Origin: Isoetes taiwanensis
Taxonomy: Eukaryota > Streptophyta > Lycopodiopsida > Isoetales > Isoetaceae
Length of the DNA: 64,000 bases
Direction: 5' to 3'
Assembly (NCBI GenBank): GCA_021234155.1
Contig: JAJEKV010000093.1
Span: 3,339,174 to 3,403,173, forward strand
In this document: piece after piece, positions 49,331-60,539 of the stretch
Layout of the letters: the number at the start of each line of letters is the position of its first letter
Numbering within the stretch: position 1 is the stretch's first letter
The notes under the pieces: model-generated
Databases searched by the model: none
What the model saw: the letters and a program-made list of their open reading frames with translations, nothing else
What the model was told of the DNA's origin: nothing
Translations under genes and position numbers: made by a program

Positions 49331-50469
49331 AAATGAATTGATCAAGGTCTAGGATCTATTATTTGTCTATGGAGATATTGTGAACCCTCAAGATACGGGC
49401 TCGAAATTTGCCGGGTGTCGAGGAAAGAGAGCACTCTGTATGCATCGGACTTCGTCGCCAACTAGTCCTCCGACCATCATTATTTCATATGATGCAGTCG
49501 AGCGGTTGAAGGCGGTACACGTGCCCTGCGTGTTTACCTACTTCCATAATTTTCCGTTGGAGCCTTATCACGAATCCCCAGTTTATTGTTGTGCTAACTT
49601 TTTAAGATAAGGTTTCCTTTTTAAACGTGGTTAGGTTTCCACTTGATATTGTTTTTTTTTTTTTTGACACTAGGGGATATTATTGTGTATTTTTGGCCAA
49701 GGTGGAGGTATGAGTCCCCACGGCGTGTATTCCTTTTCATCCCCCGGTGTTTGGTGTTAAGATCCTCTTTTTCTAAGTGGGTTGGGGGTCTTGGCCCAAG
49801 GTCTTGGAACATCAAATTGTGGGTTCAAATCGTGGTGATATGCTCTATTGTATGTTTTCGATGCCCTTATATTCATGGTGGAGGTAAGAGCCCTCATGAA
49901 TACTTTGGTTTCTATATGTTGTTTACTTTACATTTTCTTCCTATTCACACATCATTTTTTTCTAGACACAAGGTCGGGAAGTGACGATTCAAAACCTGTA
50001 TGTTTTGAAATATGTAGATGAGACAAATGAAGAGAATGTTAAAGGCCTTGCCTTGGCATATAAATTTCTTGTACTAACAATATAATACCATCAATAGTGC
50101 CTAGATATATTTGTAAGATATATAATATACCTCTCTAGGGGGAACTACCTTAACATGGTGTGGGCCATTAAAGCTACATGTGTGTCACATGTCTAATTAA
50201 CTACACCTAACCGCATCGATGATCGAGATAATGCATTTTTATTATGTGGAAGGGCAAACAAGAAATCCATTCTTAGCACAGCGAGAACTCATGCAACTCT
50301 GTTAAGGTCAAGAACATAGTTGTATTAGTACAAACTAGATATTTAAAATTAAACCCACTGGACAATCTCCGAGGCAAAAGGTTTGAACCTCACATTTTTT
50401 TTTTTACGAGACAACAAAACAATAAATATGCGTGCACACCTTGAGGGGGGATGGGAGGCAACCCTCCGT
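49331..50469. other. Unassigned stretch with tRNA-box-like segment
   Basis: No gene was recognised. Near 49,818 GTGGGTTCAAATCGTGG resembles a B box on the plus strand, and the phrase GGTGGAGGTA(T/A)GAG is repeated at 49,701 and 49,878, so a decayed SINE is possible. Confidence 0.3.
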
Positions 50470-52480
50470 GGTGCAGGACCTTGTTTATTACTTTGTTTAA
50501 GGTCCACACTAGACTAATCTTATGCGTGAGACTAGGAGCAGGACTAGTTTATCCCATCGCCTTCACCCCTTGGCCGCCAAAATGGAGGACACATTATAGG
50601 ATTTGGGGGACCGGAGGGCAACCTTAAAATGTCGCGAGGACCTTGTTTATTACTTTGTTTAAGGTCCACACTAGACTAATCTTGTACAGACTGACTAGTA
50701 GGACCTTGTTTATTACTTTGTTTAAGGTCCATACTAGACTAATCTTGTCTGGACTACTAGTTTATCCCATCGCCTTTAAGTACGCCAAAGTGGAGGACAC
50801 GTTATAGGATTTTAAGTTCTACCACATGGGGGATCATCATCTTATACCCTAGCAACCAACTTCCAAATATAAATGACATTGGGAGGACACGATAGGATTT
50901 TAAGTTCTACCACATCGGGGATCATCATCTTATACCCCTAGCAACCAACTTCCAAATATAAATGACATTGGCAAGGTTTGAACCCATGACTAAATGTACA
51001 TTTATTTTGGCATTACTAGACCTATACCAACTCATCACACATCCATTGGGCAAAACTTTTGCCTTACATGCTCACTTTGTAGGCGTGGATTTAAAGCACG
51101 CCTTAGGAAATCTAGGTCCTATGTGCAACTCTAGGGGCATGGCTTTTTAGCCTCACCATCCTAGGGCCACCTGCCATAGTACCATTGATTTTTTATTACT
51201 TTGTTTAAGGTCCATCCTAGACTAATCTTGTACAGACTAGCTATTTATCCCACCGCCTTTGTACCAAAAGTGGAGGAAGGCTTTTAAGTTCTACCACGTT
51301 GGGGATCATCATCGTATACCCCTAGTAGCCAACTTCCAAAAATAAATGATATTGGTAAGATTTGAATCCATGACCAAAATGTACATTTATTTTACTAGAC
51401 CTATACCAACTCACCACACATCCTCTGGGCAAAACTTTTGCCTTACATGCACACTTGGCAGGATTTAATCCCACCATAGGAAGTCTAGGTCCTAGGGGCA
51501 ACTCTAGGGGCATGGCCTTTTAGCCTTACCATCCTAGTGCCACACCGCCATAGTACCATTGATTTTTCATTACTTTGTTTTTAAGGTCCATGCTAGGCGA
51601 ATTCTTGTACGGACTAGCTATCTTAAACCTTACACAAAGTAATATCCGTACTTTGTTTAAGGTCCATACTAAACCCTATATTTTGTTTAAGGTCCATACT
51701 AAACTAATCTTGTACAGACTAGCTAGCTTATCCCTCCTGCAGCAGCCAAAGTGGAGGACACGTATACTAAACCCTATATTTTGTTTAAGGTCCATACTAA
51801 ACTAATCTTGTCTGCAGACTAGCTAGCTTATCCCTCTACTGACCAAAGTGGAGGGACACGTGATAGGCTTTTAAGTTCTACTACTGGGGGATCATCATCG
51901 TATACCCCTAGTAACCAGCTCTCAAAGATAAGAGACATTAGCAAGGTTTGAACCAATGATCAAATGAACAATTATTTTGGCATTGCTAGGCCTATACCAA
52001 CTCACCACATATCCGTTGAACAAAACTTTTGCCCTACATGCATACTTTGTAGGCAAGATATTAGGCAAGATATAATCCTACCTTAGGAAGTCTAGGTCCC
52101 ATGGGCAACTCTAAGGGCATTGCTTTTTAGCCTCACCATCATAATGCTACATGTCATGGTCCCATTGATTTTTTATTACTTTGTTTAAAGTCCATATTAA
52201 GCTAATCTTCTTGTACAGACTAGCTAGCTTATCCCGCTGCCCTATGGCATCCAAAGTGAAAGCGTATAGGCTTTTAAGTTCTACCACGTTGGGAATAATC
52301 ATCGTATACCCATAGTAACCAACTCCCAAAGATAAGAGACATTGACAAGGTTTGAACCCATGACCAAATGAACAATTATTTTGGCATTACTAGGCACGGC
52401 AAAGCTTTTTCCCTACATGCACTTTGTAGGGGGATATAATCCCACCTTCGGAAGTCTAGGTCCTATACAGGGTATTTTTT
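50470..52480 (-). repeat. Array of SINE-like units, about 390-400 bp
   Basis: At least four units recur: the landmark GGGGATCATCATC (with variants) appears near 50,830, 50,914, 51,300, 51,888 and 52,290. On the minus strand each full unit reads GATGAGTTGGTATAGGTCTA, spaced about 40 bases before CATGGGTTCAAACCTTG; these resemble the A and B boxes of tRNA-derived RNA polymerase III promoters. Each unit also holds a CCTAGG..ACTTCC segment and ATTACTTTGTTTAAGGTCCA, which is further amplified (nine or more copies between 50,490 and 52,190). No protein is encoded. Tandem organisation of a SINE-like unit is unusual. Confidence 0.65.
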
Positions 52481-53000
52481 AGTGGCCCCAGCAGGCCATT
52501 GGCCACACAAAAAATAGTCGGCCACACCAGCGTAGGATGCATTCTCACCACGAGCAAAGGGTGGTGGCGGAGTTCAAAAAAACCGACTTATTAAATTCAT
52601 TCCTTAAGTGGCCAATTTAATATTTGCCAATTATTCACAACCATAGGGCATGACCTCAGAATATTATCCACACTAAAATCTGTTTGGGTGGCCAGGCCCT
52701 ATATTGGCCAAGTGGAATAATTTCAAATTTCTAGGGTCGTGGCTAGGCCCTATATTGGCCAAGTGTAGGGACATAATTTTGCCACTTGTAGGGGGCTAAT
52801 TTTTGTTTGAGTAGAGCCCAAAAAAAATTTCATAAAGAATTTTTCAATAATATAGTATTTTTTTTCATTTGGTTAGAGTGTTTTATTAATTTGATTTTGC
52901 AATTGCATCCCTTGCTCTTCAATCCCGCCTGAATCTACTCTTCATCGTCCCTTCTTCATCGTTCTTTCATTCCGACCTTAGTGACCATATCATAAATTGC
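52481..53000. other. Non-coding stretch with GGCCA-rich duplications
   Basis: The phrase GGCCCTATATTGGCCAAGTG occurs twice, near 52,697 and 52,748, among other GGCCA words. No coding potential was seen. Confidence 0.4.
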
Positions 53001-53527
53001 AACGTTAACTTGTATGGTATATGGGTGAATGGGTAACCTGAAGGCCTCTGCATATATTGCTAACTTGATAGCCTTTACAAATTAAGACTACCAGGCATCG
53101 ATTAATGCGGAGAAAATAGAGTTGATGTGATTTATGCATACTATCACTTCCAGTTCCAACCATCCTTGTATTTATATATGCCAAAATGCACAATGTAATT
53201 GTGCACAAATAAACCAATTTGGATTTGTTAAGTTTGGCATGGGATAGGCAAGCTATCACGACCTCATTGATCAAGGGGGACACCTTGACAAATATTGGCG
53301 TGGCTTTACATGTCAGATGTATGGATGTGGCCAATTCGAATTTTTTGGAGAAAAAATTAGCTCCATGGTTTTGCCATGTCATTTACACCCCCTTGGTATA
53401 ATGATTCAAAAAAGGGCCAGACCAAACTATGCTCAACAAATTATTCAAGGTAAGTAGTGGCCATTATTTTATGCCTCTTCAAATATGTAGGGAGGTTAAA
53501 AAATACCCTGGTCCTATACCAACTCAC

Positions 53528-54942
53528 CACACATACTAGACTCGATCCATTGGTACGCATCATGCCATTTGTCAGGCATAATGCTAACCAGATACCTATT
53601 CACAAAACAAGTGAGGTTAGATATTCAATTATAACCATAATGCAAAAAAGAAGATGATCAAATTACCTTCCAAATATATCTATATGCTTATTGAACATAT
53701 GCTTGTCTCTGCAAAGACCTTCCATATAGTATTTAGTCACCTTGGTTAGAGGTTTTTGCAGGAAAGGATAGCATGGAACTATTTTCAACAAGCTCTCTAG
53801 ATCTCTCAGAAACCAAACTTGTATTAGCGAGAAACAAATGAATTGCAACTACAAGAATACATTACTTATTCTCTGGCAGATGCATAAGATCAAAGAGCAC
53901 TCTCGGATGATGTTTAGCTTCTAGTCCCTGGGGTTATCATAAGGTTGTTTATATATTACACTTTAACCGCTTCAAGTAAAATAATATATATTCACCTCTT
54001 AGGTTGCAGTTGTATTTTTGCACTAACTCCTTCCTTTTTTCTTGTCTCCTTCTCTAGTTTAACCAACCTTAGTTTCCAACCTTGGTTTCCTCTATGTCAT
54101 CATTCTTAGTTGCCTTAACCTTGGTTTCCTCAACCTTGGTCTCCTCAACCTTTGTTTCCTCAACCCTAGTTTCCTCCAACGCCATATCATCCTTTTGGAT
54201 ATCTTGTACCTCCACCACCTCTTCCTCTCCTTTAATAGGACCACTCTCCTCTATCTTTTCAATAGTTGCCTGAACAAAGGTTGTAGAAGAATCACCACGT
54301 TCCAACACTTCTGCATAAATTAGTCACCAAAGTTAATCAATGTATTGTCATTCCTAATTTTAAATTCATCACTCAATAGCATTTGAATTACCTGGTGAAA
54401 TGATGGCATTGGCTTAATAGGTTTCCTAATTGGTTTCCCTGGAAATCTATACTGCGCAGAAAGACCTGAGGAATCTGAAAATATATACTATGTAAAGACT
54501 TGAAGAACCTAGAAAAAGGGGTGTTTAATAAATACAATACACACAAACAAATAGAAGATGCAATATACCTGTAGTATTAATTACTGCCTTCTGCTTCAAC
54601 TTTTCAACCTCGACTGCATATTCCACAAATGTTTGAATCGATTTGCTCATGGCTACATGGAATTATAAGTGACATATCAAGCTCATATGATATGAAAATT
54701 AAATTTTGGGGATTGTAAATCAATCAAATGTGGTAGTTACTTACATGTGTCTAATGACTTCACTGGTTCCTCAAGCTCTTCGTCAAAAGATTTTATAAGG
54801 TTTACAGGTGATGCCCATGTAGAAGTATTTCCCAAATCTTCCTAATACCCAGAGAAATCATGCAATGCATACATGCGAGACATGTATGCTCACCCCCTCT
54901 ACAATCTTGATCAAATGGCTCGGATCGATGGGATACTCCATG
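53528..54942 (-). CDS. Spliced gene of unknown function, Glu/Lys-rich
   Basis: Four exons join in a single open frame with GT..AG borders: 54,942-54,894 (start MEYPIDPSHLIKIVEG; ATG 54,941-54,939), 54,841-54,745 (EDLGNTSTWASPVNLIKSF, then DEELEEPVKSLDT), 54,652-54,569 (MSKSIQTFVEYAVEVEKLKQ) and 54,474-54,392 (GLSAQYRFPGKPIRKPIKPM, then PSFHQ). The phases agree at each junction and one donor is a perfect GTAAGT. A fifth exon (54,310-53,996) encodes an acidic region with repeated VEETK but needs a one-base shift to continue. Further candidates are 53,927-53,866 (GLEAKHHPRVLFDLMHLPEN), 53,848-53,667 and 53,595-53,528; the last two join in phase. I do not recognise the family. There is no signal peptide or membrane segment, and the charged composition suggests a soluble, partly disordered protein. 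Upstream exons may exist between 55,000 and 56,500. Confidence 0.45.
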
Positions 54943-56740
54943 CTGAAAATATAGATGAATGGATCTCTGGTACTTTACAACTGTTTGATACATTGTGCTT
55001 TTCATTTGTTTGGATCACTTGAAGCATGATATGACTGTTAGCTCGCATCTATAAAATACACTGAACACACATATCCAAAGAAAATACATTTGCTAAAATG
55101 AATGTTCACGGAGATTATACATTTTCTACGCTTTAATTTGCCGTGGATAATTATGTTGAGCCGAGTAAAGATCAAAGGAGGAGCTATGGCATTTGAATTT
55201 GTACGCTCTGTAAGAAGACAGATTATCTTTACACCTTTGTCAAATAAAATCTAAAAGACATGGAAGTTGAATGTGAAGCAATACTATCTGAGTAGAATAG
55301 CTTGAATGCCCCTTTGTACGCGCCCGAAGTTTGTCGTGTCTGAAACATGATAGATACTGCAAAATTAGAAGACATTATTGAATTTCCTTAGTTAATCTAT
55401 AATATTTTTGCAAGTCTTTTACAATCACGTACTCCATAGAATTGTAGCAAGAACACACATACATTTACAATGCATTCAAGAGTCCATGTTGGACATCATT
55501 GGATGTTTGAAAATTCTCCCGCCATGATTCACACTTAGAAGCTAAATTTGTAACAATTCAATTTTGCAAGACTGAAAAGTTCATGGTCACGTTAATGCAT
55601 CCATAGCAAATAAATGTGGAAAGAGACATAAGCCATTGAGGCCCTGCAAGTACAAATCCTTTACATAATTGGAATTGAATGTCATGAAATGGCAAAAATA
55701 AAAGATCTCAAAATCAAAATGCTTGCTGAACATATGGTAGATCCGTCATAATCTTGGAGTTGTAAATCAGAAGTTGAACCAATACATTAATTACTACATA
55801 AATATTTACAGAGAGTTTGCTATGTTCATCTTTAAAATGACATGTAATTACTCTCTTGGCAATGCTATAACAAAGGTATACATAGAACTATGTATACAAT
55901 TTAGCAGTTCTAGAGCAAAGTGAAGAGGGAAAGCCTGAAGGTAATCGTTTAGACTTAAAGGTTAACTTGCAAACAAAGTCTCGTTATCTTGCTCAAAGAC
56001 TATAACTACAATCATTTAAGGGAATGGACGCTTCTTAACCAAAGGAATCCCGTGATGCTGGTAAAGGAGCTGAAAGTTTTAAAACACAATTTGAACATAA
56101 AATATCATGACACGTGTATTCAAGCCATAGCAACTCCACATGGGCATTCTCAATAGCACTTTCCAGACATGACCATAACTTTCCATTTTGGCCATACATC
56201 ATGAAGGCATTGACATCATTCTCGAAGGCATCTATTGTGCAAACATCGAATGTCAAACTTTAAAGAGCAGTCAGTACCCTAAGGAAGTTTATTTTGGACA
56301 AGAAGAGGATGAAGAATAAGCTTCACTGAACGCTACATAAGATTCAAAGGACGAGTTACCTAGCATCGGGAGATAGTCAATGCTTAATATAGGGAAATCC
56401 ATTTTCATCTTAGAAAAAGAGACCCCGATCCTTTTGCGACCTTGCCTTGTCATTCGTAAGATATATAAAGGGCTATGCACTTGGAACCTTGTCAAAGAGA
56501 AACTACATGTAGGACCAATTAGAGGAACTATATAGTTCCCACCATGGGTTCAACGTAATTCAATATTGAGGACAACGCCATCCTCCTTAAAGTGAGAAGA
56601 GTATGAATCTCGGCCCTATGTTGGGGCATAGTTGTGGGGTTATTGGGATCATATTCCGTGAGGTGATGGATATGCTGAATCAGCTATATCATGGTGCACT
56701 ACCTTGACATATATCATAATATTTAACAACATGCCTATTA
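54943..56740. other. Possible upstream exons or promoter of the 54-kb gene
   Basis: Minus frames at 56,495-56,289 (MKMDFPILSIDYLPMLG before a GT) and 56,256-56,035 (VNAFMMYGQNGKLWSCLESA, then IENAHVELLWLEY) and a segment near 55,330-55,270 preceded by GTTTCAG have some coding character. I could not join them in phase to the exons further left, so they stay unassigned. Confidence 0.25.
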
Positions 56741-56890
56741 TTGCCAAGGTTTTTTTCCTCGAAAGCCATTCGAGGCAGGGGTTTTTTAATCATGACAGTA
56801 ATACATTTGTTGTGCTATTTGATTGGGTCCCATTGGCCTGTTGTTATCCATGGATGATAAAGTTCTATTCAATTCAATTCAATTCAATTC
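56741..56890 (+). mobile_element. Short LINE-family 3' end with (TTCAA)n tail
   Basis: TTGCCAAGGTTTTTTTCCTC, then GGGGTTTTTTAATCATGA, TTGTTGTGCTATTTGATTGG, GTCCCATTGGCC, ATCCATGGATGATAAAGTTC and a run of four to five TTCAA units at 56,868-56,890. The order matches the 3' ends at 9.6 and 42.3 kb. Strongly 5'-truncated. Confidence 0.75.
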
Positions 56891-58887
56891 TCCCTTTTCT
56901 TCATCTTTTTTTCCTCTACTCTAGTTTTCCTTTGTACATATTTTCTCATAGCACACTTAACTCAGCATTTACATTATGTGTTTCTTTATGTGCATGGATC
57001 ATGTAACCAATATAACCAGCCTCTCCATTTGGGAGATTTTTCAAGCCAACATGATGTCGTTTATATAATATTTTAAATATTTTATCTATTTCTATTATTG
57101 TCAACGGCTTCCACATTTATTATTAGACTCTATGCAGAAAGGATGTTTTTTGCATTTTACTTTCTAGTTCGACATTACTCTCAGTTGTCTGACCCTATTC
57201 TTTGAAGTCCATTTATCATTATGAATTCTGAGAAACTCGAAAGTGTTTTTCATCTCGATGATAAGCCTTCAGTAAATTCTCCCACTACTACTCTCACACT
57301 ATATGCCATCTTCAAGAGACCAAAGACATTCTTATGACTACTTCTCCTATTGGATAGAATTTTGGGAGTAGTTTGAGGAGGTTCCCATGGTCGGTTACCC
57401 CTCACAGGGTTGTTTTTCATAATATTTTGTAAAATGTTGTGATCAATGACATGCCTATACAAGTCTTCCAGTAGAATAGCAAAGATGTAATCATTTAGAC
57501 ATTGTAAAACTACTTATCTATCAGAATTGCCAAATTTATTAACGATCATTGATTTTTGAAATGAGATAATGCAAGTATCTACCAATTTGCATCTTACATC
57601 ATATTTAAAAAAATAAAAGGACTCAATATGGCACTAGAGTACATAATTGACGGTTGGAATGGCACTCACATAGAGAATTGATGGTTGGTAGTGGATTCTC
57701 TTACATCTATCAAAGTTTTGTCACATGAGTCCATGTGAGACCACAAGTGCAATCTCGACATGGTACGATGATTTGATATAAGATGTGGATTGATTGGCAC
57801 ATTGTATCACTAAAGATAAATTTGGGGTTGTCGTGCAAATTTGTCTTTAGGTGATAATCTCTTAGGACTATTTAATAATGTCTAATCGTCTCCCTAGAAT
57901 TGGTACCAAGATTATCCCTTCACGTGGGCGTTTCTCTTTTTTCTTTCCATGTTGATTCTTTTTGGCCCTAGTTTGTCGGCCCATTCTTTCTCAAGATATG
58001 CATGCATGGTGCCATAATACTAACATAACACCTACACTATTGCATTACACCCTCAATCTTCTGCCCTCTTTCATGTGTTGATTGTGCGGGGGTGAACATT
58101 GTTTTCTTATTAGTCACTTTAGCATCTCATTATGAGCAGAGACAATATTGTCTAACAAACTGTGGTTTATGTGAGAAGGAAAAGTGCCCAACTCAAGAAA
58201 AAGATCGCACTAAAATGAAGAGCCTCCAATGCATTTTAGAAGTATCCGATGGAGCACCAAAAGGAAAAATCATGAAACAAGACTCCAAAGACAATATCAT
58301 AGAGAAATGTTTAAAGGAAACCTCAGAAAGGAGTTTTCAGAGCTTCATAGTTCTTGCACCATCCCAAATCAAAGGGGGAGGTGGAATTGTGGAGTCATGT
58401 TTCGTAATGAGGAAGTAGTATGCGTTTATATCCGTGAGCTTGCTCACGATCGAGTGTCAAGATTCTATGTCCAAAACATTGTGTGACTACTTAAAAGATG
58501 TTGCATATACATCGAGAAAGGGAGGCCGGAAAGAAGAGGAGATCTGTGAGATGATGATGTGCTTCCAATGATATGACAAACACAAGCAAAAGCTAGGATT
58601 CCAGAACTTGAATGTCCATGATACACTACTTACTACTCAATCTTAAAGGGGGAGTTAAGCTCAATATACTGGTGCAATGCCGATTGTGGAATTTGCTTAC
58701 ACATCAAGTACCAAGAGAGCAAAATCCCTTTTATATTATATTTGGGATAAATCCCAAAGGACCTACTATTTGGTTGTAATAGGCTTAAAATGATGTTGTT
58801 AGTCGTATGAATATGCATCAAAACAAGAAGGGAGTTAATGGGGACTTAATTAATGTCAATAGTTATCATGCTTTTTATTTATTGTCA
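56891..58887. other. AT-rich stretch, no gene recognised
   Basis: A 108-codon plus frame at 58,092-58,418 has lysine- and cysteine-containing text (LTNCGLCEKEKCPTQEKD) but no known family and no start or splice support. It could be decayed retroelement coding sequence. Confidence 0.3.
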
Positions 58888-59475
58888 TGTTTATACAAGG
58901 GTATAATGTGCATGAAGTGCTGAATGAAAATCTAGAATATGCAAATATATAGTTGACCAAGGCGGCATGTTTTGGAGTATAATCTTCAACCACCTGAAGA
59001 ATCTATGATACATTAGAAATATAGAGTTTTTTCTGAGATGTTCATAGTTTCTGAGTCATACACATCTTGTAGCATCTTCCAACATGTAGGGAAACAACAA
59101 TTTGTGTGTGAGCTTTTGGCAATAACACATAGATCTATTCGATATTCTTTCATTTACCTTAATCTTTATTGCTGCTTGTCCTCGAGCACAATTATCTTAA
59201 ATAGAACCACCTCATGGTAGTTTATACAATGGTATGATGTCCATGGAGTGCTAAATGATAATGTAGAATTTGCAAAATATATAGATGACAAAGACAACAT
59301 GTCTTAGAAAAATAATGCCATAAGCTTCCAATATATTCCCATATGTCGCGAACCATCAATTTGCGTGTGAGGCTTTTGCAAATTGTAGACCTACTTGGCA
59401 TTATTCGGCGTACCTTAATCTGCATCGATGCTTGCTCTCCAGTAACATTATCCTAAATAGATCCATCTCATGGCA
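58888..59475. repeat. Diverged direct duplication, about 250-330 bp
   Basis: TTTATACAAxGGTATxATGT, then GCATGxAGTGCT, begins at 58,889 and 59,221. CTTCCAACAT..AATTTGTGTGTGAG and CCTTAATCTxxATxG up to CATCTCATGG end the units at 59,217 and 59,474. The two copies lie end to end and differ by many substitutions. Confidence 0.6.
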
Positions 59476-59811
59476 GCAAAAATAGAACCATTCTAGATAG
59501 AGCATATAATGAGCTTTAAAAAACTTCTCTTAGTTAATCATGCATCAAAATTTTGAGTCCGAGCAGGTCTTTTTTTTCTTGCAACTCTACATGTAATTCT
59601 CCTACCAATTCATAAGCAAAAATACGGGACTTTTGGGTGAGCAAAACGGCATTAGAAATAGTTCCAAAATAATAAGAATTCACCTACTTGACAAAAGATA
59701 AAATGAATGATCCGATATCGTTAAAAAGTTGCCTAAGCCTAGTTGCTTCATGTTTTTGTTGCTTTGTGGAATCTCGAGCTAAAGAATCATTCTCTCAAAC
59801 CCACCTAAAAA

Positions 59812-60060
59812 TGGAATTGTAATAGAAGTCTTGTTTTCCAAACACCTTAGCTTCCAACGCTAAAAATCGCTAAGCCCATCCTCCAAAACCTAGCAAGGGA
59901 AAAGGTGAAGAACGACATAAAACTAAGGAATTGTCTTTGTTCCTACCTAAGATTGAGATTGCAATAAAGTTTTATTTCCAAAAATGCTTAGCTTCCAGAG
60001 CACGAAATTGTCATTTCCTCCAAAATCTAGCAAAGAAAGATAGAAAGTTCAAAATAGAAA
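59812..60060. repeat. Direct duplication, about 140-bp spacing
   Basis: Units near 59,812 and 59,950 share ATTGxxATAxAGTxTTxTTTCC, TTAGCTTCCA and TCCTCCAAAAxCTAGCAA. No coding role was seen. Confidence 0.6.
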
Positions 60061-60105
60061 GAGCATCATAAATTAAACATCGAAACCTTGTGCCGTAGAT
60101 TACCC

Positions 60106-60252
60106 TGGGCTTTTGGTCTAGTGGTAACAAACTAGTCCTAGAACATGTATGTCTCGAGTTTGAGACTGCCCAGAGTCATACTATGTATAGACCCATCTCA
60201 TGCCATGTTGTAGGCTTCCCGTGGATGTTAAAATAATATCTATCTATCTATC
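60106..60252 (+). mobile_element. tRNA-derived SINE with LINE-like 3' end
   Basis: The head reads GGGCTTTTGGTCTAGTGGTA, a strong A-box match, followed about 35 bases later by CTCGAGTTTGAGACT, a weak B-box match. The tail reads GTAGGCTTCCCGTGGATGTT and AAAATAATATC, then (TATC)n ending at 60,252. The tail resembles the 3' end of the local LINE family (GGCC..GTTATCCATGGATGATAAAGT), the expected design of a SINE that recruits a partner LINE's reverse transcriptase. Length about 147 bp. It is transcribed, if at all, by RNA polymerase III from the internal boxes. Confidence 0.75.
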
Positions 60253-60539
60253 CATCCTATGATCAACTCGCCGCTCTAGAGCCAGACCTGCTACTCCCCT
60301 AAACGCAAGCTCTAATAGCCATAGTAGAGTGCCAAAACCATGGCATAAGTGATCATTAGCTCACAAAACTCAGAAAGCTTCTACATACATCAGACTTAAG
60401 CTTTTTGATCTGCCATGGACTAGAACTAGGAAAGAAGTCGGTGTTGAACTGAGGGTGCAACTCGCCATATCATTAAGACATGTGGTCATCAAGAGCCATC
60501 GGTAGGACTACATTCTCTCATCGCACAAGAGGATATACA

